A program made the translations under genes and the position numbers. Shown here one piece after another: positions 1-7,842 of a stretch of DNA of 64,000 nt. The stretch spans positions 1 to 64,000 of the forward strand of contig DATNEW010000013.1 of the NCBI GenBank assembly GCA_035606695.1. Reading direction: 5' to 3'. This DNA is from Gemmatimonadaceae bacterium (GTDB taxonomy: Bacteria > Gemmatimonadota > Gemmatimonadetes > Gemmatimonadales > Gemmatimonadaceae). Within the stretch, counting starts at the first letter, position 1. Each line of letters begins with the position of its first letter. The notes beneath the pieces were generated by a model that was given only the letters and a program-made list of their open reading frames with translations, was not told the DNA's origin and did no database searches.

Positions 1-203
1 CCGCCACCGCCACCAGGAACGCCGCCACCACCGCCGCCGCTGCCACCACCCGGTAATCCCTTCGCGAACGCCGCGGGAGCGTGTGAGCCAACGGACGAAG
101 AGGGCGAGGTCGATGAATCGGCGCACGCAGCGAGCGTCGCAAGCAGCGTAGCCGTGGCGACGACGCGCAGCCGGCCGTTACCGGAAGTGAACGCGAGAAA
201 CAC
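1..203 (-). CDS. Lipoprotein, Gly-rich, 3' part missing
   Basis: The gene runs off the left edge, so only its first 67 codons are visible. A GTG start at 203 is preceded by a TGGAG Shine-Dalgarno at a good distance. The N-terminus has a basic patch, a hydrophobic stretch, and a lipobox ending in Leu-Ala-Ala-Cys near residue 27. After the cysteine come a Ser/Thr-rich linker and a run of glycines with a few prolines. This suggests a lipid-anchored envelope protein with a flexible linker before its functional domain, which lies outside the window. Function cannot be assigned. Confidence 0.65.
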   Translation of the reverse strand, partial: MFLAFTSGNGRLRVVATATLLATLAACADSSTSPSSSVGSHAPAAFAKGLPGGGSGGGGGGVPGGGG

Positions 204-469
204 GATATGATCTCCAAGAACGGGTGAGTCGCGGGTAGGGTGACGCACGCCGCAATCGCATGTCGAGCGCCATTCCATCAGCATTCGAAGCGCGCGAGCT
301 ATGATGCGGCAGCGTCCCGATTTACGCGCTGCCTCACGCGAGCGCGGCAAATACGCGCGTACCGCGAATCACGACAACACTGTCTCGATTCAAAGCCGCG
401 CGCGAAAAGTTCCTTACGACGCCGCCCGCCACGTAGCCGCACTCCGCGTCGTCCTGTACTTTGCGCGCC

Positions 470-2734
470 ATGCATTTCCCGCCGACGCTCATCTGGGGCG
501 TCTTCCTCCGACTCCTCGGCCTCGTCTATCTCCTCGCGTTCGCGTCGCTCTCCCTTGACGCCCCCGCGTCGATCGGCGCGCGCGGCGTGTTGCCAATCGC
601 GCCGCTCCTGTCTCGCATCCGCCAGGATTTCCCGAGCTGGCGGCGCTTCGTCTGGTTTCCGACACTCCTCTGGCTCGGCGCCAGCGACCGGCGGCAACGT
701 CTCCTCCTCGGCGCCGGTGTGCTGGCATCGCTCGCCGTGATGGCCGGCATCGAGTCGCGTGCCGCGCTCGTGGCGTGCTGGTTGGTGCTCTTGTCGTTCG
801 ACACCGCATACGACATGGCCTTTCCGTGGGAGTGCGCGCTCTTCGAAGCGGGCTTCCTCGCGCTGATGCTGCCCGCGCTCACACCGTTGCCGTCGTTAGA
901 GATTGCACATGCGCCGCTTCCGGTCGTCGCGTGGGCGTGTCGCTTCCTCGTGGCGCGCATTCTCTTCGGCTTCGGCAAAACAAAATTCACTCGCGAGGCC
1001 TCGCGCGATCCGGTGTATCTCAAGAGCTACATGCTCGCGCAACCACTCCCGACGCCGGCCGGGTATTTCGCGTTCCACTTGCCGGCGTGGGTGCATCGCG
1101 CGGCGCTGGCGTACATGGCGCTGGGCGAGCTCGTGGCGCCCTTCCTCATCTTCGCGGGGCCACTGCCGCGATTGGCCGCCGCGGGGATCATCGCGAGCCT
1201 GATGGTGGGCATTCAGCTGACCGGCAATTACGGCTACTTCAACGTTCTCATAATCGTGCTCTGCGTGCCGCTGCTCGACGCGCACGCGTCGCTGTTCGAT
1301 CGTCCGCTGCTCGATGTGCACCATCCGGCGGCAACGGGCGCGACGATCATCATCGCGTTCCTCGCCGTCGGTTGGGTGCTGTCACTCCTCGTCAACAACT
1401 GGGTCACGCGCAACTGGCTGAACTGGCCGGGCTGGCATGCCATTCCGTCGCGAGCGATCCGCTGGGTCGCGGCGTTCTATCGCGCGCTGTCGCCGTTCCG
1501 CGTCGTGCACGGCTACGGCATCTTTCCACCACGCATCGGGCCGCCGCTCCGCTGGCTGCCGGTGATCGAAGGCAGCGACGACGGCGAACAATGGGTGGTG
1601 CTCCGCACGCCCTACCAGCAGTGCGACGAATTGTCGCGGCCGAGGTTCTTCGCGCCACGCTTTCCGCGCATGGATCACGGCATCTTTTACGAGGGCGGCG
1701 GTCTCTCGCACAGCGGCTTCGTCGGACCGTTGATCTCGTCGGGTCATCGCTATCGATTCGATCGCGTGACGACGCTCGAGCGTCTGGCCACGCGACTGCT
1801 CGAGCCCAATTCGCCGGTCGCAACACGATTCGCCGAGCCGTCGCAATTGTCGGCGTTCGCCGGCGGCGCGCCTCGGTTCGTTCGCATTCGCGTTCGCAGC
1901 TTTACCGCGGCGGCGCCTGAAGATCGCGCGCGGGGACGTTGGTGGCAGTGCGAGGATGCGGGTGTGCTCGTTCCACCGATGAGCCTCGCGTCGCGTTCCG
2001 ACACCTCGTATCCCACGCCGGAATTTTTCGCGTGGGACGAGATCTATTGGCGGCGCCGCGCGCCGGTGCTCGACGCGGCGCACGCGGGTATAGCGCCGGC
2101 GGATGACGGCGTCGACAAGTTCTGGAGCAATTTTTTTCCCGAGGTTCTGCCCGCGAGAGACGACTGGTCGTATCTCGCGACGACCGTGAAGCGGGTGCGC
2201 GCACGCTTCACCGCCGCCGAGCGCAACGCGCACGAGCGAACCTTCCGGTTGCTCATCGCCGCACTCGGCGCCCGGCTCGAGCCGCACTTTCTGGGAACGC
2301 GCGAACCACGATTGATCGTGCCCACGTGGTTCGACGTGGGGATGCTTGCGTCGGCGATCGTGGCGCACGGTCGCGACTCGTATGAAGAGGCCATGCGCGA
2401 TCCCGCGTCGGTCGTTGTACGCGCGAACGACATGACGTTCGTGACTTTCGCGACGTTCGAGCAGGGAATGTTATTCGAGGGCATTTTCCGCTATGAGACG
2501 CTCGCCTGGCACGTTCGCGCCGCTCGCCGCAACAGGCGTGCATGGGGCGATGAGCCGTTGGCCGCGCCGACGGGCGGCGTACCTGGCAGCGTGTTGATGC
2601 TCACGCCTCTGGTCGAGCGGTTTCCGCTCGACGAGCCCGAGGCTGCGTACGCGCCGGTGAGGTTCGAGCAACGAGCGGATGGGGTGTGGGCGGAATACGC
2701 GGGGGAGATGAGTTTAGCGGCTTCGATAGTTTAG
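470..2734 (+). CDS. Lipase maturation factor family membrane protein
   Basis: This 754-residue protein resembles the lipase maturation factor (LMF1/DUF1222) family, polytopic membrane proteins best known for helping secreted lipases fold in the eukaryotic ER. The family-like features are the opening Leu-Leu-Gly-Leu-Val-Tyr-Leu segment, an early Gly-Val-Leu-Pro motif, and a Phe-Gly-Lys-Thr-Lys-Phe motif near residue 167. About nine hydrophobic segments occupy roughly the first 330 residues, followed by a soluble C-terminal half rich in Trp, Tyr and Arg. I chose the ATG at 470; a TTG three codons upstream is in frame. No clear ribosome binding site precedes either. Its bacterial role is unknown; help with folding or export of a secreted hydrolase is an inference. 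It stands alone, convergent with the tail-tube gene. Confidence 0.8.
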   Translation: MHFPPTLIWGVFLRLLGLVYLLAFASLSLDAPASIGARGVLPIAPLLSRIRQDFPSWRRFVWFPTLLWLGASDRRQRLLLGAGVLASLAVMAGIESRAALVACWLVLLSFDTAYDMAFPWECALFEAGFLALMLPALTPLPSLEIAHAPLPVVAWACRFLVARILFGFGKTKFTREASRDPVYLKSYMLAQPLPTPAGYFAFHLPAWVHRAALAYMALGELVAPFLIFAGPLPRLAAAGIIASLMVGIQLTGNYGYFNVLIIVLCVPLLDAHASLFDRPLLDVHHPAATGATIIIAFLAVGWVLSLLVNNWVTRNWLNWPGWHAIPSRAIRWVAAFYRALSPFRVVHGYGIFPPRIGPPLRWLPVIEGSDDGEQWVVLRTPYQQCDELSRPRFFAPRFPRMDHGIFYEGGGLSHSGFVGPLISSGHRYRFDRVTTLERLATRLLEPNSPVATRFAEPSQLSAFAGGAPRFVRIRVRSFTAAAPEDRARGRWWQCEDAGVLVPPMSLASRSDTSYPTPEFFAWDEIYWRRRAPVLDAAHAGIAPADDGVDKFWSNFFPEVLPARDDWSYLATTVKRVRARFTAAERNAHERTFRLLIAALGARLEPHFLGTREPRLIVPTWFDVGMLASAIVAHGRDSYEEAMRDPASVVVRANDMTFVTFATFEQGMLFEGIFRYETLAWHVRAARRNRRAWGDEPLAAPTGGVPGSVLMLTPLVERFPLDEPEAAYAPVRFEQRADGVWAEYAGEMSLAASIV

Positions 2735-2832
2735 TTTTTCGCGCCAGACCCTTGGCGGCGGCCGGGTGAACGGCTTCTGTGGAAGCGTCGGCGATCGTCG
2801 ACTGGTGCCGCGCTCTTCACTGAGAAGCGCTT

Positions 2833-3297
2833 TCACCCGGGCAACGTGTACGTCGGCTCCGTCGGCTCGCCGACGCTCGCGTCTCGCTCCCATCCTTCAT
2901 TCTGTAGCACCGCCACCTCGATCACGACGGCATTGCCGACACCGTCGAGCTCCGGCATGCTCCTGAACTCCGACGGCCAGCACCGATGAACGATGTATCC
3001 GACAACGGGTTGACCAGCCTCGTTGTAAACCGTGATGCCGATTTCCTTCACGAAGCTGCCGGCCGGCGAGTCGCGCGTCGAATTGGAGTTCGAGTAATCC
3101 CACACCTTATTCAGCCACTGAATAAATGCCACGTCGTATGAAACGCCCCGTTCGAGCGTGACGGACGGTGCCGGCGCGTTTTTCTCGTCCGAAGAATTCG
3201 TCAGCCCGCTGACCCTGCTCACGCCGGCGACGGCACGGCCCTCGACGAACACGATGAACCGATAGTTCCGATAGGGAGCGAGGCGATCTGGAGTCAT
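2833..3297 (-). CDS. Phage tail tube-like protein (T4 gp19 type)
   Basis: This 154-residue protein looks like the gp19/Hcp-fold tail tube family of contractile phages and phage-derived injection systems. The supporting pattern is the N-terminal Tyr-Arg-Phe-x-Val-x-Val-Glu-Gly segment, a Ser-Gly-Leu at about residue 31, the phrase Glu-Arg-Gly-Val-Ser near residue 50, and a C-terminal half describing a substituent such as 'Val-Val-Gly-Tyr'. In a working injection system such a protein forms the inner tube. No sheath, baseplate, ATPase or spike gene lies next to it, so it is either an orphan remnant or part of a system encoded elsewhere. The family assignment is good; activity is unknown. Confidence 0.75.
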   Translation of the reverse strand: MTPDRLAPYRNYRFIVFVEGRAVAGVSRVSGLTNSSDEKNAPAPSVTLERGVSYDVAFIQWLNKVWDYSNSNSTRDSPAGSFVKEIGITVYNEAGQPVVGYIVHRCWPSEFRSMPELDGVGNAVVIEVAVLQNEGWERDASVGEPTEPTYTLPG

Positions 3298-3418
3298 GCG
3301 CCGTATCGTAATGGGTCCGAGACGAGGCGCGTCAAACTCCCGTGAAGCCGGTTACTCGTCCCGGTTAGGCCGCCATGAGATGACGAGCCGCGCGCGCCGT
3401 GACTCCGAACGCGCCGCG

Positions 3419-3434
3419 TTGGACCTTGGTCCAA
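3419..3434. promoter_or_regulatory. Palindrome in the leader of the FixJ-type regulator
   Basis: The 323-base gap 3298-3620 separates the divergently read tail-tube and FixJ-type genes and holds no convincing gene. The clearest structure in it is TTGGACC, two bases, then GGTCCAA, an inverted repeat with seven-base arms. It lies about 190 bases before the regulator start. It could bind a dimeric regulator, but nothing in the sequence identifies which one. Confidence 0.35.
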
Positions 3435-3620
3435 GGCTCTTGTCCAGCATCGGTTCCGGAACCTATTGTTTCCTCCCCGTCCAAGCGCCGCGAGCGCCGA
3501 GACGCGCGCCACACCGCTGCCGGTGCGCACTTCTCACTTCGACCGAGCGGTTGTTCCAGTACTAGTATTCAAGATGTCAAATGCATGTCCGACATCGCTG
3601 GAACAGCGCGGAGACGTTCC

Positions 3621-4280
3621 ATGACATCCCCTTATCCAGTCTCGTCCCGCCCGTGGCGGCTCGGCATCGTCGATGACGACGACGCGGTCCTGCGCTCACT
3701 CTCGCGCATGCTCGTCGCCTGCGGATACGACGTCTCGACGTTCGAGTCCGCCGACGAGTTTCTCGCCGCGGTGAAGACCGACGTCCCCGACGCACTCCTC
3801 CTCGATCTCTGCATGCCGGGCACCGACGGGCTCTCGCTGATCGACCAACTGCACGATCGCGGCTACATGCTGCCGATGGTGTTTCTCTCGGGACACGCCG
3901 ACGTGCCGACGTCCGTGCGCGCCATTCGCGCCGGCGCGGTCGATTTCCTCGAGAAGCCGTGCGACGAGGCCACGCTCCTCGCTTCACTCGAGCGGGCGCT
4001 CGACCTCGCGCGGAATCAGGCGAATGGAAGCGACCAGGTGGTGCAAACGCGCTGGCTGTCGCTCACGCCGCGCGAGCGGGAAGTCGTGCGCCACGTCGTG
4101 CAGGGTCAGCTCAACAAGCAGATCGCCGCCGCGCTCGGAACGACGGAGAAGACCGTCAAGGTGCATCGCGGGCGCGCCATGGCGAAGATGGCCGCCAAGT
4201 CGGTCGCCGAGCTGGTTCGCTTGGTCGACCGGCTCGATGGTCAGCCCGCGGAGCGATCGACCGCGCGCGCCTGGACATAA
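3621..4280 (+). CDS. FixJ-family two-component response regulator
   Basis: This 219-residue protein has an N-terminal receiver domain (about residues 12-130) and a C-terminal LuxR/FixJ helix-turn-helix (about 145-205). The receiver has the Asp-Asp-Asp-Asp acidic cluster, a phosphoacceptor Asp in the Leu-Leu-Leu-Asp-Leu-Cys-Met-Pro strand, and the Lys-Pro dipeptide. The DNA-binding part shows Leu-Thr-Pro-Arg-Glu-Arg-Glu and the Thr-Glu-Lys-Thr-Val-Lys-Val-His recognition helix. The frame is open upstream, but the ATG at 3621 follows a GGAG at seven bases and places the receiver correctly at the N-terminus. The final 40 bases overlap the convergent CheY-like gene. Its cognate kinase is not adjacent on the same strand; one in the facing operon is a reasonable guess. 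Confidence 0.9.
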   Translation: MTSPYPVSSRPWRLGIVDDDDAVLRSLSRMLVACGYDVSTFESADEFLAAVKTDVPDALLLDLCMPGTDGLSLIDQLHDRGYMLPMVFLSGHADVPTSVRAIRAGAVDFLEKPCDEATLLASLERALDLARNQANGSDQVVQTRWLSLTPREREVVRHVVQGQLNKQIAAALGTTEKTVKVHRGRAMAKMAAKSVAELVRLVDRLDGQPAERSTARAWT

Positions 4281-4702
4281 CGGCGCACCACGCGTACGAG
4301 CGAGCGCGGATGCACCGGCTTCACGAGCATCTCGTCGCATCCTGCCGCCAGCGACATCTCGTGATCGGCGAGGCCTGACAACGCCGTCACGGCGATGATC
4401 GCGGGGCGCGGCGTCGTGTGGTCGGCGCGAATCGCCCGTGCGACTTCCCAGCCGGTGAGCTCGGGCATCACGATGTCGAGCATGATCGCGTCGGGCCGCT
4501 CGACTTGCGCGATGACGAGCGCCTCGCGCCCGGTGCGCGCCTCGACGACGCGAAAGCCCGCGTTCTCGAGGACGATGCGCGCGATGTAGCGGCTGTCGGC
4601 GTGATCGTCGGCCACGAGGATCAACGGCGCCTCGGGCGAAAGCGTCGCGATCTCGGTATCGATGCGATATGGGGCAAGCGGCATGGTGAGTTCCAGTGTC
4701 AT
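4241..4702 (-). CDS. CheY-like single-domain response regulator
   Basis: A 153-residue protein consisting of one receiver domain with a short N-terminal extension. It has the Asp-Asp-His acidic pair, the phosphoacceptor Asp in an Ile-Met-Leu-Asp-Ile-Val-Met-Pro strand, a Thr in Ala-Val-Thr-Ala, and the Lys-Pro near the end, so it should be phosphorylatable. There is no output domain. It lies 70 bases after the GAF histidine kinase and is probably the last gene of a four-gene minus-strand operon, as a phosphate shuttle or output protein for that kinase. I chose the ATG at 4702 (preceded by GGAA); a TTG at 4732 and an ATG at 4684 are alternatives. It overlaps the tail of the convergent FixJ gene by 40 bases. 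Confidence 0.88.
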   Translation of the reverse strand: MTLELTMPLAPYRIDTEIATLSPEAPLILVADDHADSRYIARIVLENAGFRVVEARTGREALVIAQVERPDAIMLDIVMPELTGWEVARAIRADHTTPRPAIIAVTALSGLADHEMSLAAGCDEMLVKPVHPRSLVRVVRRYVQARAVDRSAG

Positions 4703-4772
4703 GGACCAGTTCCGGTCGGCGTTGGGCACCAAGAAGCGGCGTCAGCCGGGCGGGGCCTAGTGGATCAAAGTC

Positions 4773-6083
4773 CTACAACATCGGTGAGCCGTTTCCGTCG
4801 GTCGACACGTGGCTCGTGTGCGTCGGCCGTCTCGTGGGCGCTTCGCGTCGGTCGGTCAGCCGGATGTGGCGCGGCAAGCGAAGCGTGAACACCGAGCCGC
4901 GCGCGACGTCGCTGGTCGCCGAGAGCTCGCCCTTCATCGCCGTGGCGAACTCGCGGCTGATGGTCAGGCCAAGGCCCGATCCGCCATAGGCATCGATCAC
5001 GGGCGCGCCGACCTGCACGTAGGGCTCGAAGATCTTCTGCAGCTTTTCGCGTTCGATCCCGGGCCCCGTGTCCGTGACGTCGAAGCGCACGACGTCGCCT
5101 TCGGTGCAACAGCTCAGCGTCACTTTACCGGGCGGCTTCGTGAACTTGATCGCGTTGGCGGCGAGGTTCACGAGGATCTGTTTCAGCTTGTCCGCGTCGG
5201 CGCTCGCGAGCAACCCGGGCGCGTGTGGCTCGATGTGAACGGTGATGCCGTGCTGGGTCCCGAGCGGCTCGACCACGATCTGCACCGCGCGCAGGGCCTC
5301 GAGCGCGCTCACCGGCCCGATGTTGTACGCCACGCGGCCCGCCTCGAGGCGCGAGATGGTGATCACATCGTCGATGATGCGAACGAGGATGTGCTCACTC
5401 TCGGTGATACGCTCGAGCATGTGGCGCTGCTCCGGCGTGAGCGGATGCGACGTCTCGGCCCGCAACAGCTCGACGTAGCCCGTGATGGACTGGAGCGGTG
5501 TCCGCAGCTCATGGCTCATCTTCGCGAGAAATTGAATCTTCGCGTCGGTCGCCTGCGCCATGCGATCGCGCAGTCGCTCGGCACGTGTTTGTTCGGCCGC
5601 GTGCATGACGGCGACTCCGACGACGTCGGCGCAGAACCGCTCGAGCTCCATCATGCGCTGCCGCGACCGGACACGTTTCCGAAACAACAGTCCGAACGCG
5701 CCGAGCAAGCCGCCGTCGAGCCGGAAGAAGGGCAGCACGCCGATGGCGTTGAAGCCGAGCGAACGGGCCGCGTCGTTCAACGACTCGCCCTCGTCCCACG
5801 GGTGGCGCAGGCGAACGAACTGATGCTCGGCCAGTGCGCGGCCGAACGCGCCGACCCCCGGGCGCGGTGAGCCGAAGAGCTGGCACTTGGTGTCGTCGAG
5901 ACCATGGCTGAGCACCGGGAAAAGCGCACCGACCGTGTCATCGTGTAGCATGAGAAAACCCATATCGGCTCGTGCAATGGCCAGCGCGAGCTCGAGGGCA
6001 GGCTTGAGCTCCGTCACGTCGATCGGCCAATCATGCTTCGTCGCAAGCATTCGGGCTGCCTCCTGTAGGGTGGCTGCGTGCAT
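4773..6083 (-). CDS. GAF-domain sensor histidine kinase
   Basis: A soluble 436-residue kinase. An N-terminal GAF-like sensing domain spans about residues 10-165. A short coiled linker leads to the HisKA phosphoacceptor region with Met-Ser-His-Glu-Leu-Arg-Thr-Pro near residue 192. The HATPase domain follows, with an intact N box (Leu-Ala-Ala-Asn-Ala-Ile-Lys-Phe), a G1 box (Asp-Thr-Gly-Pro-Gly) and a G2 box (Gly-Gly-Ser-Gly-Leu-Gly-Leu). No membrane segment is seen, so the signal is probably cytoplasmic. It begins 40 bases after the FixJ-type regulator and precedes the CheY-like receiver, its likely partner. The last 30 residues are a polar, low-complexity tail. Confidence 0.92.
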   Translation of the reverse strand: MHAATLQEAARMLATKHDWPIDVTELKPALELALAIARADMGFLMLHDDTVGALFPVLSHGLDDTKCQLFGSPRPGVGAFGRALAEHQFVRLRHPWDEGESLNDAARSLGFNAIGVLPFFRLDGGLLGAFGLLFRKRVRSRQRMMELERFCADVVGVAVMHAAEQTRAERLRDRMAQATDAKIQFLAKMSHELRTPLQSITGYVELLRAETSHPLTPEQRHMLERITESEHILVRIIDDVITISRLEAGRVAYNIGPVSALEALRAVQIVVEPLGTQHGITVHIEPHAPGLLASADADKLKQILVNLAANAIKFTKPPGKVTLSCCTEGDVVRFDVTDTGPGIEREKLQKIFEPYVQVGAPVIDAYGGSGLGLTISREFATAMKGELSATSDVARGSVFTLRLPRHIRLTDRREAPTRRPTHTSHVSTDGNGSPML

Positions 6084-6123
6084 CCTACCGGAGAGCGCGA
6101 GTCGGCCAGCATTGCCCGATGGT

Positions 6124-6966
6124 CTATCGCAGGAGAGTCGTACGCTGTTCTACCAACGGCGGCTTCGAGTCCACCGGCGTGAACCCCGTGCCGATCGTGT
6201 TGGCGACGTTCGTTCCGTTCATCCCATTCGTCCCGTTCGTCGTGCGCGCGCGCTTGAGAACGCTCAGGATGATGTCGACGCTCGGAGGCCGAGTGCGCTC
6301 CGTACCGTCGAGCCGAATCATCGTCGTGGCTTCGTCCGCGAGCAGGCGATCCACCATGCGTACGAGCTCGGCCAGCGATCCAGCCGCGAGCTTGGACATG
6401 ACGCGGCTGCGATGCACTTTCACGGTTTTTTCCGTCGTGCCGATGCGCGCCGCGACCATCTTGTTCGGCGAGCCGCACGCCACGAGGGCGCATACCTCCG
6501 CCTCGCGCCGCGTGAGTCGTCCCGCGCGCCGCCACAGGTCGATCAGCGCGCGATGTTCGTCGTCGGTGCGATGCGCGAGCTCGATCGCGCGAGTGACGGC
6601 GGCGAGCAGCGCCTCGGCCGTGAACGGCTTGGGAAGCAGGTCGGCCGCGTGCTGCTTCATCGCGCGCACGACGGTTTCGACGTCGCCCGTCGCCGTCATG
6701 AAGATGATCGGCGCGGTCACGCCGTGCGCGCGCATCTCCTGCGCCAACGTGATGCCATCGAGCTCCGGCATTCGAATGTCGGCGACGATGCATGCGGGCT
6801 CGATCTCCTCGGCGTCGTCGAGCGCGTCGGCGGGATTCTCGTACGTCTGTACGCGATAGCCGCTGGCGACGAGCAGTCGCGACAACGCGCGGCACACGCC
6901 GGCATCGTCGTCGATGACGACGATCAGCGACGGGTTCGATTCGAGTGTGAAGGACGAAGGAGACAC
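6124..6966 (-). CDS. FixJ-family response regulator with extended C-terminus
   Basis: A 280-residue regulator with a receiver domain (about residues 12-130; Asp-Asp-Asp cluster, phosphoacceptor Asp in Ile-Val-Ala-Asp-Ile-Arg-Met-Pro, Lys-Pro) and a LuxR-type helix-turn-helix ending near residue 215. Beyond this it carries a tail of some 60 residues with a repeated Asn-Gly-Thr/Met motif, encoded by near-identical nine-base units around 6205-6245. The GTG at 6966 sits 11 bases after the stop of the preceding kinase, the expected spacing for a co-transcribed pair. Its recognition helix is nearly identical to that of the plus-strand FixJ gene at 3621, so the two may share DNA targets; this is an inference. 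Confidence 0.88.
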   Translation of the reverse strand: MSPSSFTLESNPSLIVVIDDDAGVCRALSRLLVASGYRVQTYENPADALDDAEEIEPACIVADIRMPELDGITLAQEMRAHGVTAPIIFMTATGDVETVVRAMKQHAADLLPKPFTAEALLAAVTRAIELAHRTDDEHRALIDLWRRAGRLTRREAEVCALVACGSPNKMVAARIGTTEKTVKVHRSRVMSKLAAGSLAELVRMVDRLLADEATTMIRLDGTERTRPPSVDIILSVLKRARTTNGTNGMNGTNVANTIGTGFTPVDSKPPLVEQRTTLLR

Positions 6967-6977
6967 CGGAGTAGGAT

Positions 6978-7712
6978 CTAGTCGCCAGTATCGCTGGGGA
7001 TCACGTCGAGGGGCCAGACGATGGTGGCCGTGACGCCGGCGAGCGGTGAGCCGCCGAGGGCGATCGATGTGCCGTGCGCATCGGTGACAGCGTGGGCCAA
7101 CGCGAGCGCCCAGTCCGTGCCGGACGCGGACTGCCGCCACCCGCCAAAGTGCATGACGGTGAGCTCCACGCCGCGCGTGCCGGCCGTGCTCGCGGATACA
7201 GTGATCGGACCGTTGGGTCGATCGCCGGCCGTGGTGCACTCGATCGCGTTGATGAGCAGATTGAGCAGCGCCTGTCGAACGAGTGTTTCGTCGGCGCGGA
7301 TCGGCGGCAGGTTCGGCGGCGCGACGACGTCGATGGCGATGTGACGCGCCGAGGCCTCGCTGGCGACCAGGCGCAGAACGTCGTGAACGAGCGGCACGAG
7401 ATTGACGGACCCGAACGCCGGCTCGCGATGGCGCGCCAGATCCTCGAGCACCTGAAGAGCCGCGCGCATGCGGCCTTGTTCGGCGAGCGCGTCGCGCAAT
7501 GCATCGACGATCTCGCCCGCGACGGCCGACGCGGCGACGCCGTCCGCCGCGATCAATCGCAGCGCGGCTGAGACATTCATCTCCATCGCCGTGAGCGGTT
7601 GCCGCAAATCGTGCGCGACGGCAGCGACGAGCTCACCGGCGACGATGAGTCGCGCGACGCGCTCGAGCTCCTGCTCGCCTTCCTCGGAGGTAAACGCATT
7701 CGGGCTTTGCAC
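6978..7712 (-). CDS. FixL-like histidine kinase with degenerate ATP lid
   Basis: A short kinase without a recognisable sensor domain. The phosphoacceptor motif is His-Asp-Leu-Arg-Gln-Pro-Leu, typical of the FixL group, and the N box (Leu-Leu-Asn-Leu-Leu-Ile-Asn-Ala) is intact. The G1 and G2 glycine boxes are not recognisable: where Asp-x-Gly-x-Gly is expected there is Met-His-Phe-Gly-Gly-Trp, and the Gly-Leu-Gly-Leu region reads Thr-Asp-Trp-Ala-Leu-Ala-Leu. It pairs with the FixJ-type gene 11 bases downstream. The start is uncertain: the GTG at 7712 fits the domain, while an in-frame ATG at 7853 would overlap the divergent GTPase gene. It may be a weak kinase or a phosphotransfer protein. Confidence 0.75.
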   Translation of the reverse strand: MQSPNAFTSEEGEQELERVARLIVAGELVAAVAHDLRQPLTAMEMNVSAALRLIAADGVAASAVAGEIVDALRDALAEQGRMRAALQVLEDLARHREPAFGSVNLVPLVHDVLRLVASEASARHIAIDVVAPPNLPPIRADETLVRQALLNLLINAIECTTAGDRPNGPITVSASTAGTRGVELTVMHFGGWRQSASGTDWALALAHAVTDAHGTSIALGGSPLAGVTATIVWPLDVIPSDTGD

Positions 7713-7842
7713 ACTGGAGATCGTGCATCCGCACGAGTGGTCGCACGCATTGGCTCTTGGCCCAATGGTGGGTGTGCGCCGGCGCGGGCCATGATGACCA
7801 ACGCGCCCGAATTCGGCGCTCCCACCACGGTCGAGGTCTCTG

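Noticed and set aside
2735-2832. Small gene between the LMF-like and tail-tube genes
   Set aside because: The only frames there are short and run into the antisense of the tail-tube gene; nothing supports coding.
3399-3620. N-terminal extension of the FixJ-type regulator
   Set aside because: Residues before 3621 look like non-coding translation, and the ATG at 3621 has a Shine-Dalgarno and places the receiver at the N-terminus.
4809-5870. Long plus-strand open frame opposite the GAF histidine kinase
   Set aside because: The opposite strand encodes intact kinase motifs, and the plus-strand product looks like Arg/Ala-rich shadow translation.
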